From Spirosoma utsteinense (lineage in GTDB: Bacteria; Bacteroidota; Bacteroidia; Cytophagales; Spirosomataceae): DNA of 39,611 nucleotides. Shown here piece after piece: positions 1-8,545 of the stretch (positions are counted from its first letter, which is position 1; each line of letters starts with the position of its first letter). Location: contig NZ_VFIA01000045.1 in the NCBI RefSeq assembly GCF_014282275.1, positions 1 to 39,611 of the forward strand, given 5' to 3'. The position numbers and the translations under genes were made by a program. Under the pieces are notes generated by a model. That model searched no databases and was not told the DNA's origin. It saw nothing but the letters and a program-made list of their open reading frames with translations.

Positions 1-93
1 TGGAGTTTCACGGTGGCTACGGCTGAAGATAAACTCAAACGATGGTATGAGCAGGTCAATCCTATGAATAAATCAGATTATTCTAATAATTAA
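1..93 (+). CDS. C-terminal end of an unidentified protein (cut by window edge)
   Basis: Reading from base 1 in frame 1, an open frame of 30 codons ends in TAA at 91-93. The residues are mixed and charged (…EDKLKRWYEQVNP…), which looks like a real soluble protein end rather than random translation. The gene is convergent with the SusC gene, with only 12 bases between the two stop codons. I do not recognise the family from so short a tail. The bases left of the window are needed to name it. Confidence 0.5.
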   Translation, partial: WSFTVATAEDKLKRWYEQVNPMNKSDYSNN

Positions 94-105
94 ATTGGAC
101 AAGTA

Positions 106-3100
106 CTAGTAATTTATTTTTACACTGAACAGCAGCGACTTGGTGTTGGGACTGTTGAAGTAATCCTGTCCCCGTGAGTTACCCGTTCCGTTCAAACCGG
201 TTTCCGGGTCGATGCCCACGACCTTGGTCCACAGCACCGGGTTCCGGCCGGTGACGGTAAAATCGACCGACTGGAGTTTTGTCCGCTGCCGGAATTTGGG
301 CGAGTTCAGGGAGTAACCAAACGAAACTTCCCGCAGGCGGGTCCAGCTGCCATCGGTGATAAACTGCTCAACCAATGTGCTGAAGCCGCCCCCGATTGAT
401 GTATAATAGGTTTCGTCGAGCAGGACCGGACCGGCACCGAAATCCTGAACCTTACCCCGTACCGTACTGCCAGCAGCAATTACCTTCCCGGCATAGTTTT
501 TCAGGTCCTGCGTCAGGGTTACGTCATTTCCCACATCGCTGTGCGTACCGAAGTGGTACATCACCCCCCGGGTACCATTGTAGAAATCACCCCCCTGCGA
601 GGTTTCGAAGAGCACATTCATGGAGACACCTTTGTAGGACAGATTAGTGCCAAAACCACCACGCCAGTCCGGATTGGGGTTGCCCAGAACACCGAACGAC
701 GGGGCAATCTGCGGAAAACCATTGGCGTTGAGTACCATAGCGCCTGTTTCATTCCGCTGATAAACACCCCCGTAGAGGGACGACATGGCGTATCCCACTT
801 TGGCGACGGTACTGGCGGTACTGCTAAACCCACCAAGGGTTATGTTATCCGTTCCGGCCAGGTTGAGGACTTTATTGACGTTCCGGCTCAGGTTGGCCAT
901 AACGTTCCAGCGGAAGGTGTTCCGGCTCAGGATGTTATAGTTAAGGTCCAGTTCGAGCCCTTTGTTCTGCATACTCCCCGCGTTGGTATATTTCTGGGTA
1001 AATCCCGTAGAACCCGCCGTGGCAACATCAAGCAGCAGGTCGACAATCTTGTTCTGGTAGTAGGTGAATCCCACCGACAGGCGGTCGTTCATGAACCGCA
1101 GATCGGTACCCAGTTCCCACTCGGTCTTCCGTTCAGGACGCAGGTTGGGATCGCCCTGCCGGTTGCTGCTGACGAACGCTCCATTTCCGTAGCCGGTGCC
1201 GCTAACCGGCCCGCCCCAGCTGCCGAACGATGCGTTCACAAAAGTGGTCGTGTTCCGGTAGGCATCGGGCTGAACCCCGACGGTACCGTAAGAGGCCCGC
1301 ACCTTGCCGAATGAGATAATTTTATTTCCCGACAGCAGGGGCGACTTGGTAAACTGCCAGGCCACATCGGCTGAAGGGTAATAAAACAATGACTGCGACT
1401 GGCTCCCGAAGGTAGAACCGGCCTCACCCGCCAGCGAAAAGTTCAGGAACACCTGGTCGAGAAACCCGAGGTTCAGCGACGAGTACAGACGGGCCGTCCG
1501 GCGGTGGGTCGATTGGTTGTACGGAATCCGGTTGGAGGCCAGTCCGTTCGAGAAGTTAGCCGGTGCATCGGGGATGATAAACGTATTGAGCGTACCACCC
1601 AGGTTATAATATTTCCGGTCGTTGACGTTGAAGCCCACGATCAGCGAGGTAGTGATGTCTTTGCCGATATCCTTGAAAACCCGACCGATCACATCCAGAT
1701 TCATCTCCGTTTCTTTCAGCATCTGCTGCTCGAAGAAGCCCAGCCCGCTGTTGACAGCCGACGACACCGGCGAGTCGGTATCGCGCAGGTCGGTGTAGCT
1801 ATCCAGACCACCCCGGGCGGTCAGATCGAACCACTTGACGGGCGTCAGCATAATTTCTGAACTCAGGATAAACCGATCAACCTCGGTGGTGTTGACCATT
1901 TCGTTGATTGCCCATAACGGATCGTTATAAACAGGGTTCGGCGACGCGCCCAGGTAGTTCCGGAAAGAGCGCTGGCGGTTCGGAATCGGGCTGGCCGTCG
2001 GCGAGGCATAATAGTTTCCTTTGTAACCCCGGTTGTCGTAATCGGGCGGTGTCCGAAGCATACCGATATACAGGCCCGCTACGCTGTTACTCCGTTGCAC
2101 GCGGTTCGATGTCGTGCGGGCGTAGGTAGCGTTGGTCGTTGCCTTGAGTATGTCATTGAAGCGCCGTTCGGTATTGAACCGGACGGTTGTCCGTTTGTAA
2201 TCGCTCTGTCCGTTCAGAATACCCTGCTGACGTAGATCACCGATGCTCAGGTAGAAATTTCCTTTCTCATTCCCACCGCTCATATTGACGTTGTTATCGA
2301 TATAGGTTCCAGTCCTGAACACCTGATCCCGGCGAATATCGTTGAACGTTTCTTTCGAGTTCTTCTTGATGATCGGGTAAAAAATCTGGCCGTTATCGGC
2401 TTCGAAGCGTTGCCCGGTCATGTTCACGTCGTCGGCTGCCCCCGACCGGTCGGCAATGCGGTCGCCCCAGGTGAACGAGCCCGTTGAACTAAAAACCCCA
2501 CCGGACCCCTGCCCGTAGGTGCTCTGCATGGGGTGAAGGCGGTTGGCCCGGTCGAACGAAACCGTCGAGCTGAGCGATACGTTGACCTTATTGCTGTTGG
2601 ACCCCTTTTTCGTCGTAATAACAATAACTCCGTTGGCGGCTCTCGACCCCCATAAGGCGGCAGCCGATGCGCCTTTCAGTACCTGCATGGTGGCAATGTC
2701 GTTGGGGTTGATGTCGTTGAGACGGGACTGTTGCGAAACGCCCGCCACACCGTCGCCCAGGGTCGAGTTACTGACGGGAATGCCGTCGACGATGACCAGC
2801 GGCTGGGTAGAGCCGGTAATGGTATTCTGCCCACGGATCTGAATGTAGGAGCCTGCTCCCGGATCGCCGGATGAGCGCGTAACCTGCACCCCGGCCGCTT
2901 TACCCGACATACTGTTGATGAGGCCCGTTTCGCCGGAACGAACAATGTCTTTCGAATCGATCTTCGAGGCCGTAGACCCGAGCTTATCGGCATTTTCCTT
3001 GAACCCCAGCGCACTCACGACCACTTCAGCCAATGCCGTCTCTCCCGGAACGAGCGCCACCGAAATGGTGCTTTGATTACCAATGGCTACCTCGGTAGAT

Positions 3101-3351
3101 TTCATACCAATGAAGGAGAACACCAGTGTTCCGGAGGCATTTTCGGCGGGAATCGACAGCGTGTAATCACCACTAGCATTCGACGATGCGCCGATGGATG
3201 TGCCCTTTATGGCTACGTTGACGCCCGGTATAGCCAAACCGTCTTCCGACGACGTAATTCGGCCCTTGACGGTCCGGCCCTGGGCCAGCACATACCCTGA
3301 GGAGCCGATCATAAATAAAAACAGCACGAGCAAGTAGTCTTTTCTCATCAT
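106..3351 (-). CDS. SusC/RagA family TonB-linked outer membrane transporter
   Basis: Outer membrane beta-barrel that imports oligosaccharides or other large nutrients using TonB energy. The order of parts is typical. A signal peptide (MMRKDYLLVLFLF…VLAQG) is followed by a carboxypeptidase-regulatory-like domain (about residues 26-110, GRITSSEDGLAIPGVNV). Next comes a TonB plug (about 125-245, with VQIRGQNT-like and LVIVDGIPV motifs), then a long barrel ending in an aromatic residue (SVKINY). I start it at the MM pair at 3351 because the signal peptide begins there; the frame stays open to 3468 but that extension has no signal. About 1081 residues is normal. No SusD-like lipoprotein gene follows, since the next gene is convergent. 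The substrate cannot be read from sequence. Confidence 0.95.
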   Translation of the reverse strand: MMRKDYLLVLFLFMIGSSGYVLAQGRTVKGRITSSEDGLAIPGVNVAIKGTSIGASSNASGDYTLSIPAENASGTLVFSFIGMKSTEVAIGNQSTISVALVPGETALAEVVVSALGFKENADKLGSTASKIDSKDIVRSGETGLINSMSGKAAGVQVTRSSGDPGAGSYIQIRGQNTITGSTQPLVIVDGIPVSNSTLGDGVAGVSQQSRLNDINPNDIATMQVLKGASAAALWGSRAANGVIVITTKKGSNSNKVNVSLSSTVSFDRANRLHPMQSTYGQGSGGVFSSTGSFTWGDRIADRSGAADDVNMTGQRFEADNGQIFYPIIKKNSKETFNDIRRDQVFRTGTYIDNNVNMSGGNEKGNFYLSIGDLRQQGILNGQSDYKRTTVRFNTERRFNDILKATTNATYARTTSNRVQRSNSVAGLYIGMLRTPPDYDNRGYKGNYYASPTASPIPNRQRSFRNYLGASPNPVYNDPLWAINEMVNTTEVDRFILSSEIMLTPVKWFDLTARGGLDSYTDLRDTDSPVSSAVNSGLGFFEQQMLKETEMNLDVIGRVFKDIGKDITTSLIVGFNVNDRKYYNLGGTLNTFIIPDAPANFSNGLASNRIPYNQSTHRRTARLYSSLNLGFLDQVFLNFSLAGEAGSTFGSQSQSLFYYPSADVAWQFTKSPLLSGNKIISFGKVRASYGTVGVQPDAYRNTTTFVNASFGSWGGPVSGTGYGNGAFVSSNRQGDPNLRPERKTEWELGTDLRFMNDRLSVGFTYYQNKIVDLLLDVATAGSTGFTQKYTNAGSMQNKGLELDLNYNILSRNTFRWNVMANLSRNVNKVLNLAGTDNITLGGFSSTASTVAKVGYAMSSLYGGVYQRNETGAMVLNANGFPQIAPSFGVLGNPNPDWRGGFGTNLSYKGVSMNVLFETSQGGDFYNGTRGVMYHFGTHSDVGNDVTLTQDLKNYAGKVIAAGSTVRGKVQDFGAGPVLLDETYYTSIGGGFSTLVEQFITDGSWTRLREVSFGYSLNSPKFRQRTKLQSVDFTVTGRNPVLWTKVVGIDPETGLNGTGNSRGQDYFNSPNTKSLLFSVKINY

Positions 3352-3499
3352 TGTAGGGGGTTGATTGAATTCATTTTGTAATAGACTGCTGTTCAGACCG
3401 GGCATAGACCCTCCGCCCAACCCAAATTGGTTGGTGTCGATAATCAGATGAAAGAGAAAATAAAGCATGCATAGCCCTGACCAAACCAGATCAGGCTAT

Positions 3500-3947
3500 C
3501 GTGAATCAGGACGTGCGTCTGCTGCGTGCCGGCTTACCTGCGCTTCTCCCGGGAGGAGACGACAAGGCGGGTTGGCATATACAAACGAACAGGCGGCCGT
3601 TACCGCCGTACAGGAAAATGGTTATAGATGGCGACTACTGTCTACCGGTTCACGTCGAGTGCGGCCAGATGTGAACATTTAAAAAGCGAACGCTATGTGG
3701 GTTAGCGTTTGTTGTTGCTCTATGTCAAAACTAATAGTCCCAACAGAGAGGAACAAGCTTTTCCAAATATAATTTTGGCAATTATCAATAGTTACTAATT
3801 TTATTCAATAAATAATAGAAATATTAAAATTAAATCTAAGTATTTATAACAATATCAAAATTATATAAAAGTGTTTATTGCATTTAATCTGTTTTTAATT
3901 TCACTTCTGGTAGATAGCTGGGAACCTGTTGAGAATTACTGGCAGGA
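3500..3947. other. AT-rich gene-free region upstream of the SusC gene
   Basis: No convincing gene is seen between the SusC start and 4164. Bases about 3765-3900 are strongly AT-rich in an otherwise GC-balanced window, which fits a regulatory region. A small imperfect hairpin (3471-3480 with 3491-3499, ATAGCC…GGCTAT) would lie in the SusC leader. The REP-like element sits further upstream. Confidence 0.5.
3726..3757 (-). promoter_or_regulatory. candidate Bacteroidota-type promoter for the SusC gene
   Basis: On the minus strand TAGTTTTG (3726-3733) matches the Bacteroidota -7 consensus TAnnTTTG. It is preceded at 20 bases by CTTG (3754-3757), close to the -33 TTG element. Transcription would start near 3718 and give a leader of about 365 bases. 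This is a motif match only. Confidence 0.4.
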
Positions 3948-4108
3948 GGGTGTCGGTTGTAGCCTGGACGGCCACGTCCGGGTGGGTAAGCGTATTCCCA
4001 GTTCACTCCCGTTGCGGGTGTATCACATACAACTCCGGCACTAACGTACGGGTAAGCGTATTCCCAGTTCACTCCCGGACGTAGCCGTCCAGGCTACAAC
4101 CGACACCC
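3948..4108. repeat. REPIN-like element: inverted pair of GTAG-REP palindromes around a duplicated core
   Basis: Two 35-base arms (3948-3982 and 4074-4108) are inverted copies with 34 of 35 identities. Each arm has GTAG on its outer side (3959-3962; CTAC 4094-4097). Each GTAG is followed by an 8-bp palindrome with a 4-base loop (GGACG-N4-CGTCC core, 3963-3982 and 4074-4093). On the strand where GTAG is 5', each palindrome has only a T-G wobble. This is the layout of REP sequences moved by RAYT transposases, arranged as a REPIN. Between the arms lies a 28-base direct repeat (3984-4011 and 4050-4077). Whether it recurs in the genome cannot be seen here. Confidence 0.65.
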
Positions 4109-4163
4109 TGGCTGAATGAAACACGGGCCAACGTGATAATTCTGAACAGGTTCTGGCTATACG

Positions 4164-5129
4164 TCAGTCAAGACGAAGCATGAGCTTACCAATGTGGTTT
4201 CCGGCTGCCATCAAGGTCTGGGCCTGAGCCGCTTCAACTAACGGAAGCGTCTGGTAAACGACCGGTTTCAATTGGCCAGTTGCCACGAGCGGCCAGACCT
4301 GCTCTTCGACCTCTGCAGTCAGGGCGGCTTTAAAGTCAGCATCACGTGGCTTAAGCATGCTGCCACTTACCGTTATCCGCTTCTGCATGAGCGTTGGAAT
4401 ATGAAATGGGCTATCGGCTCCCTGCATGGCGTTGATAAACATAAGCCGTCCGTCGGTTGCCAGCAAGCGGAGGTTTTTGTTGGTATAGTCGCCCCCAACC
4501 ATATCCAGGATGACATGTATACCTACGTCAGCCAGTACTTTTTCAAAATCCTCGGTTTTGTAGTTAATGCATTGGACAGCGCCCAGTTGCTCGCAGGCGG
4601 CACATTTTTCGTCACTACCCGCCGTCGCATAGGCCCTGGCTCCCAAGGCCTTAGTCAGTTGAATGGCCGTTACGCCAATCCCGCTGCTGCCCCCGTGAAC
4701 CAGAAAATTCTGGCCCGCCGACAGCTGACCCCATTGAAAGACCGTCGACCAGACAGTAAGCACCGTTTCGGGCAGGGAAGCCGCTTCCACGAAGGACAGA
4801 CTGGCAGGAACGGGCAAGCAGTGCCGGGCATCGACAGCCACATACTCGGCGTAGCCGCCACCATTGATCAGCGCACATACCGCATCACCAATCTGCCAAC
4901 GGCTGACGTCAGCACCACATTCTACCACGGTACCCGCCACTTCCAGGCCTGGAATCTGACCTGCCGGATCGGTTCCGTAGCCGCCCTGACGCTGGTGAAT
5001 ATCGCTTCGGTTGACACCGGCAGCCCGCACCTGAATCAGCACTTGTCCAGTCAGCGGAGTTGGGGTTGGCCGATCCTGTAACTCCAGAACAGATTCGTCG
5101 CCGGGGCGGGTTATGATAATCGCTTTCAT
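4164..5129 (-). CDS. NAD(P)H quinone oxidoreductase, PIG3/zeta-crystallin-like MDR family
   Basis: Medium-chain reductase that probably reduces quinones or activated alkenes with NADPH and needs no zinc. The N-terminal GroES-like domain carries the PIG3-type motif AAGVNRSDIHQRQG. The Rossmann domain has the GGSSGIGVTAIQL nucleotide loop near residues 145-160. The CGSD, GHE and structural-cysteine motifs of zinc alcohol dehydrogenases are absent. I start at MKAIIITRPGDESVLELQD (5129), which matches the family; an extension to 5195 is possible but unlikely. The 321-residue length is normal. The gene stands alone, with the divergent DinB-like gene starting about 195 bases away. Confidence 0.9.
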   Translation of the reverse strand: MKAIIITRPGDESVLELQDRPTPTPLTGQVLIQVRAAGVNRSDIHQRQGGYGTDPAGQIPGLEVAGTVVECGADVSRWQIGDAVCALINGGGYAEYVAVDARHCLPVPASLSFVEAASLPETVLTVWSTVFQWGQLSAGQNFLVHGGSSGIGVTAIQLTKALGARAYATAGSDEKCAACEQLGAVQCINYKTEDFEKVLADVGIHVILDMVGGDYTNKNLRLLATDGRLMFINAMQGADSPFHIPTLMQKRITVSGSMLKPRDADFKAALTAEVEEQVWPLVATGQLKPVVYQTLPLVEAAQAQTLMAAGNHIGKLMLRLD

Positions 5130-5323
5130 AGACCTACAACCACAAATAGAGACTTTTGTCAGTCGGGTTTGACGGAGTTTCCTGCCTGACCACACGTTTC
5201 ACCGGTTTTCAGTGGCCTGGGGTTGGCGACTATGATAGCACCTCATCCCATCAGAACACAACCCCTGTTCGAACAGATTGCCGGGAAAATGGTAGTTAAG
5301 CTAGCACCCTTTGTCCAGCAGCC

Positions 5324-5812
5324 ATGAGCCAACCCTCTGCCCCTGATACTACGTTGCGAGAGCAACTTGTTGCGTTACTAACCGACAGTAACGCCCACCA
5401 GTCCTTCGATGAAGCCATCCATGATTTGCCCGCCGGGCTGCGGGGCGTGAAACAAGACAAACTGCCCTACAGCATCTGGCAGCTTGTCGATCATATCCGG
5501 ATTGCCCAATCGGATATTCTCGAATTCACGCGCGACCCCTCCTACCAGTCGCCACCATGGCCAGCGGGATACTGGTCGCCGGACGCAGCCCCCGCCGATG
5601 AGGCTTCCTGGCAGCAGGCAGTGGACCAGATTCGTCAGGACCGCGACGCATTTGTGGCCCTGCTCAACGACCGGGACCAGGACCTGTATACGCCTTTCGC
5701 GCATGGTGACGGGCAGAACCTGCTTCGGGAGGCCCTGCTCATTGCCGACCATAACGCCTATCACGTTGGCGAGATCATCATTATACGGCGCTTGCTCGAT
5801 GCCTGGAAATAA
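5324..5812 (+). CDS. DinB superfamily protein
   Basis: Small four-helix-bundle protein of the DinB/YfiT group, 162 residues. The family's metal-binding histidine triad is visible: His57 in VDHIRIAQ, and His143 and His147 in ADHNAYHVGEI. Members are metal-dependent enzymes, including thiol S-transferases and hydrolases, but many have no known substrate. None can be assigned here. It is a single-gene unit transcribed away from the quinone reductase and ends directly in a strong hairpin whose first base is in its stop codon. Confidence 0.85.
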   Translation: MSQPSAPDTTLREQLVALLTDSNAHQSFDEAIHDLPAGLRGVKQDKLPYSIWQLVDHIRIAQSDILEFTRDPSYQSPPWPAGYWSPDAAPADEASWQQAVDQIRQDRDAFVALLNDRDQDLYTPFAHGDGQNLLREALLIADHNAYHVGEIIIIRRLLDAWK

Positions 5813-5851
5813 CACAGGCCATCAACGCGGAATCGTTGATAGCCTGTGTTA
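5810..5851 (+). terminator. long hairpin at the end of the DinB-like gene
   Basis: An 18-bp stem with one mismatch (5810-5827 with 5834-5851) and a 6-base loop begins at the TAA stop. No T-run follows, so it may act as a terminator or as 3'-end protection. It would also lie beyond the end of the GH92 transcript coming from the other side. Confidence 0.65.
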
Positions 5852-5935
5852 CTAATGGAAGACGGTCAGCATTAGTACAACGAGTTGGAGAATGACGTAT
5901 TTCAGGGAGAATCAATCAGGTTGTGTATGCATGCA

Positions 5936-8218
5936 TCAATAGACCGACCGGGGCCGGTCGGCTGGACGAACACCCCAGGTAGGGCTGGGTGCCTTTCCCA
6001 TTTCGATGAGGAGTTCCCCCCCGTCAAGAATCGTCTGGTGTAGCAGGTACGCGGGCAAATAGGGCTTCCCGTTCAGGGTCACGCGCTGGATATAGCGATT
6101 AGCAGCGCTGTTATTCACCGTTTTCAACCGGAATGATTTGCCATTTTCAAGCCGAAGGGTAGCCTCGTCGAAAACGGGACTGCCAAAGACATACGCTCCA
6201 TTGGCCGGGTTGACCGGATAGAATCCCAGCGACGACAACACATACCAGGCCGACATCTGGCCGACATCTTCGTTGCCGCTCAACCCATCAGGGCGGGTGG
6301 TGTACAGACTATCAAGAATGTAGCGAACATGGTCGGCCGTTTTCCAGGGCTGGCCCACGTAGCCATACAGGTACGTAATATGATGGCTCGGTTCGTTGCC
6401 GTGGGCATACTGACCAATCAGGCCCGTAATATCGCTGGAGGCTTCGCTGCCCATGTCGCCCTTGATCACAAACAGGGAATCAAGCTTTTGCGTAAAGGCT
6501 TTTTCGCCCTTGAAAAGAGCAATAAGCCCGTCTACATCCTGCGGCACCAGCCAGGTGTACTGCCAGGCATTACCCTCGGCGAAATCATCTTTCATGTGCC
6601 GCGAAACCAGCGGGCTGAAGGGAGTTCGCCGTTCGCTGTCCGATACCCGCCCCCGCATGAACCGGGTCTGAGGATCGAAGTACGACTGATAGGCTTTGGC
6701 CCGCTTGCTGAAGTAAGCATAGTCGTCGGATCTGCCCAGTTTCCGGGCCACCTGCGCAATGGCCCAGTCGTCGATGGCGTATTCTAGTCCGCGGGCCACA
6801 CTCTCCACCATACTATCGGCGGGTATATAGCCGAGCGTTTTGACGAATTTCAGCCCCCGCTCGTCGAGCATAGCGCTCTTCTTCATTGCTTCGAATGTCC
6901 GATTGATGTCGACGCCGGGAATACCCTTCAAACAGGCATCGGCAACAACGGGCATGGCGCTGTTGCCGGGCATGGTATTGGTCTCATTACCAACCAGATG
7001 CCATACGGGCAATTTCCCCTGCTGATCAAAAATAGCCAGCATCGAATTCACCATGTCGCCAACGCGCCGGGGCTGGGTGATGGTAAACAAGGGGTTGGCA
7101 GCCCGATAGGTATCCCAAAGCGAGAACGTGGTCATGTTGGCAAAAGGGGCTTTGGTATACACCTTTTTGTCGGTGCCGCGGTAATCGCCGTTGTGGTCGT
7201 TGAATAGCGAGGGCGCAACCTGCGTGTGGAACAAAGCCGTGTAAAAGATTTTGAGCCGGTTCTGGTCTTTCGTCTTCACGACGACCTTCCCTAACTCCCG
7301 GTTCCAGGCGGCATCGGCGTCGGCCGTTACGCGGGGGAAGTTCCAGTGGGGCAGTTCCGCCCGGATGTTAGCCAGGGCGTTGGCACTACTTACCGGCGAA
7401 ATGCCTACTTTCACCAGGACTTTTTCATTGGCCTGCGTGGCAAAACTCACTACGCCCTTCACCCGAACCCCTTTGGCCGACAGGCCCGAAATCGGGGTTT
7501 GATCGGAGTAGACATCCAGCTTTTGAATTGGTTTCGCAAAGACGATGGCAAAATACAGACGCTGGTCGGGTGCCCATCCCTTCGAGAACCGGTACCCCAC
7601 CAGTGTTGAGTCGTTGCTTTTTTCCAGGTAGGTTTCCGTGGGTCTGTCTCCCACGCCCTCGCCCAGGTCGATGACAATATGGGCATCACTGGCTTTGGGG
7701 TAGGTATATTGATGCAGACCCACCCGCTCGGTTGCCGTTAGCGCCACGTCGATATTGTACCGTTGCAGCTTTACGGCATAGTAGCCCGGCCGGGCGATTT
7801 CGTCCGTATGGGCGAACCGGGAAGCATACCCGCTCCGGCTGTCTTTACTGGTTCCCCGGCTGAGTTTGACAGGGCCTGTAGTTGGCATCAGCAGCACATC
7901 GCCCAGATCGCCGATGCCCGTGCCGTTCAGGTGCGTGTGCGCGAAGCCGACGATGAGCGAATCGGAATAATGGTAACCCGAACACCAGTCCCAGCCCTGC
8001 GACATCTGCGTGGGGCCCAGCTGAACGGCACCGAAGGGTACGTTGGCTCCCATGAAAACGTGTCCATGAAAGCCAGTGCCGATGAAAGGATCGACGTAGC
8101 GGGTTAGCTGAACGGGCGGGCGAACCTGAGCAACCGTGGCAATGGCAGGCAGCAACAGGGCAACCACCTGAAACAGAACGGTACGTTGACGAAATAAGCG
8201 GGCAGAAAAGAAACGCAT
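5936..8218 (-). CDS. GH92 family alpha-mannosidase
   Basis: Exported exo-acting alpha-mannosidase; GH92 enzymes are calcium-dependent and invert the anomeric centre, trimming mannose from N-glycans or mannans. After a signal peptide (residues 1 to about 30, ending TVAQ) comes the N-terminal GH92 domain, starting YVDPFIGTG and including GWDWCSGYHY and FAHTHLNGTG. The catalytic (alpha/alpha)6 domain carries EGNAWQYTW near residue 547 (expected general acid Glu) and GNEDVGQMSAW near 648 (expected base Asp). It also has the family motif GNEPSHHITYLYGY. The 760-residue length is typical. It lies 327 bases downstream of the GH29 fucosidase on the same strand, so both may act on the same fucosylated, mannose-containing glycans. 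Confidence 0.95.
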   Translation of the reverse strand: MRFFSARLFRQRTVLFQVVALLLPAIATVAQVRPPVQLTRYVDPFIGTGFHGHVFMGANVPFGAVQLGPTQMSQGWDWCSGYHYSDSLIVGFAHTHLNGTGIGDLGDVLLMPTTGPVKLSRGTSKDSRSGYASRFAHTDEIARPGYYAVKLQRYNIDVALTATERVGLHQYTYPKASDAHIVIDLGEGVGDRPTETYLEKSNDSTLVGYRFSKGWAPDQRLYFAIVFAKPIQKLDVYSDQTPISGLSAKGVRVKGVVSFATQANEKVLVKVGISPVSSANALANIRAELPHWNFPRVTADADAAWNRELGKVVVKTKDQNRLKIFYTALFHTQVAPSLFNDHNGDYRGTDKKVYTKAPFANMTTFSLWDTYRAANPLFTITQPRRVGDMVNSMLAIFDQQGKLPVWHLVGNETNTMPGNSAMPVVADACLKGIPGVDINRTFEAMKKSAMLDERGLKFVKTLGYIPADSMVESVARGLEYAIDDWAIAQVARKLGRSDDYAYFSKRAKAYQSYFDPQTRFMRGRVSDSERRTPFSPLVSRHMKDDFAEGNAWQYTWLVPQDVDGLIALFKGEKAFTQKLDSLFVIKGDMGSEASSDITGLIGQYAHGNEPSHHITYLYGYVGQPWKTADHVRYILDSLYTTRPDGLSGNEDVGQMSAWYVLSSLGFYPVNPANGAYVFGSPVFDEATLRLENGKSFRLKTVNNSAANRYIQRVTLNGKPYLPAYLLHQTILDGGELLIEMGKAPSPTWGVRPADRPRSVY

Positions 8219-8545
8219 ATCGGTAAGTTGTTGAGATACCGTCAGCCTTAGTGGCCAACGGTTAATGAGGCATTGTCGACCGGGAAAAGAGCAGCAGTCG
8301 TTTTCCCGTCAGCACCCGGAAGAGGTAGGTCCTGCTTTTCATCCGGTGTCTGGCAATTGGACCAATTCGGGTAGGGTCCATTGGTTTTCGACATTAACTT
8401 GGTGGTGGAGACGGCCCCCGTGCCGCGAGGGGGTTAGGGGTTGGCTCCGGGGTTCCTCACGGGCTGGGCAGCGCTTTCTGTCCGGGCGTGACCAGAGACA
8501 CCAGCAGCAGTTGCTGTGGCCAGAATGAACAGAAAACCCGCATAA
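8219..8545. other. intergenic region between the fucosidase and mannosidase genes
   Basis: No gene is supported in this 327-base gap. A hairpin with arms at 8278-8288 and 8301-8310 (GGGAAAA against TTTTCCC, one bulge) lies 60-90 bases before the GH92 start. It could be a transcript-separating or leader hairpin. The rest is GC-rich and shows no clear promoter box. Confidence 0.4.

Noticed and set aside
541..1314. Long plus-strand open frame (257 codons) inside the SusC gene
   Set aside because: It lies antisense to a clear SusC protein and its translation looks like shadow coding with no recognisable domain.
3352..3468. N-terminal extension of the SusC frame to the ATG at 3468
   Set aside because: The signal peptide begins at 3351; the extension would bury it.
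3884..4072. 62-codon frame with a repeated NWEYAYP motif
   Set aside because: It is made entirely by translating the REPIN-like repeat and its AT-rich flank, so the motif is the DNA repeat, not a protein repeat.
3939..4112. CTGGC on both sides of the REPIN-like element as a target-site duplication
   Set aside because: Five bases are too few, the left copy is not flush with the arm, and REP insertion is not expected to make such duplications.
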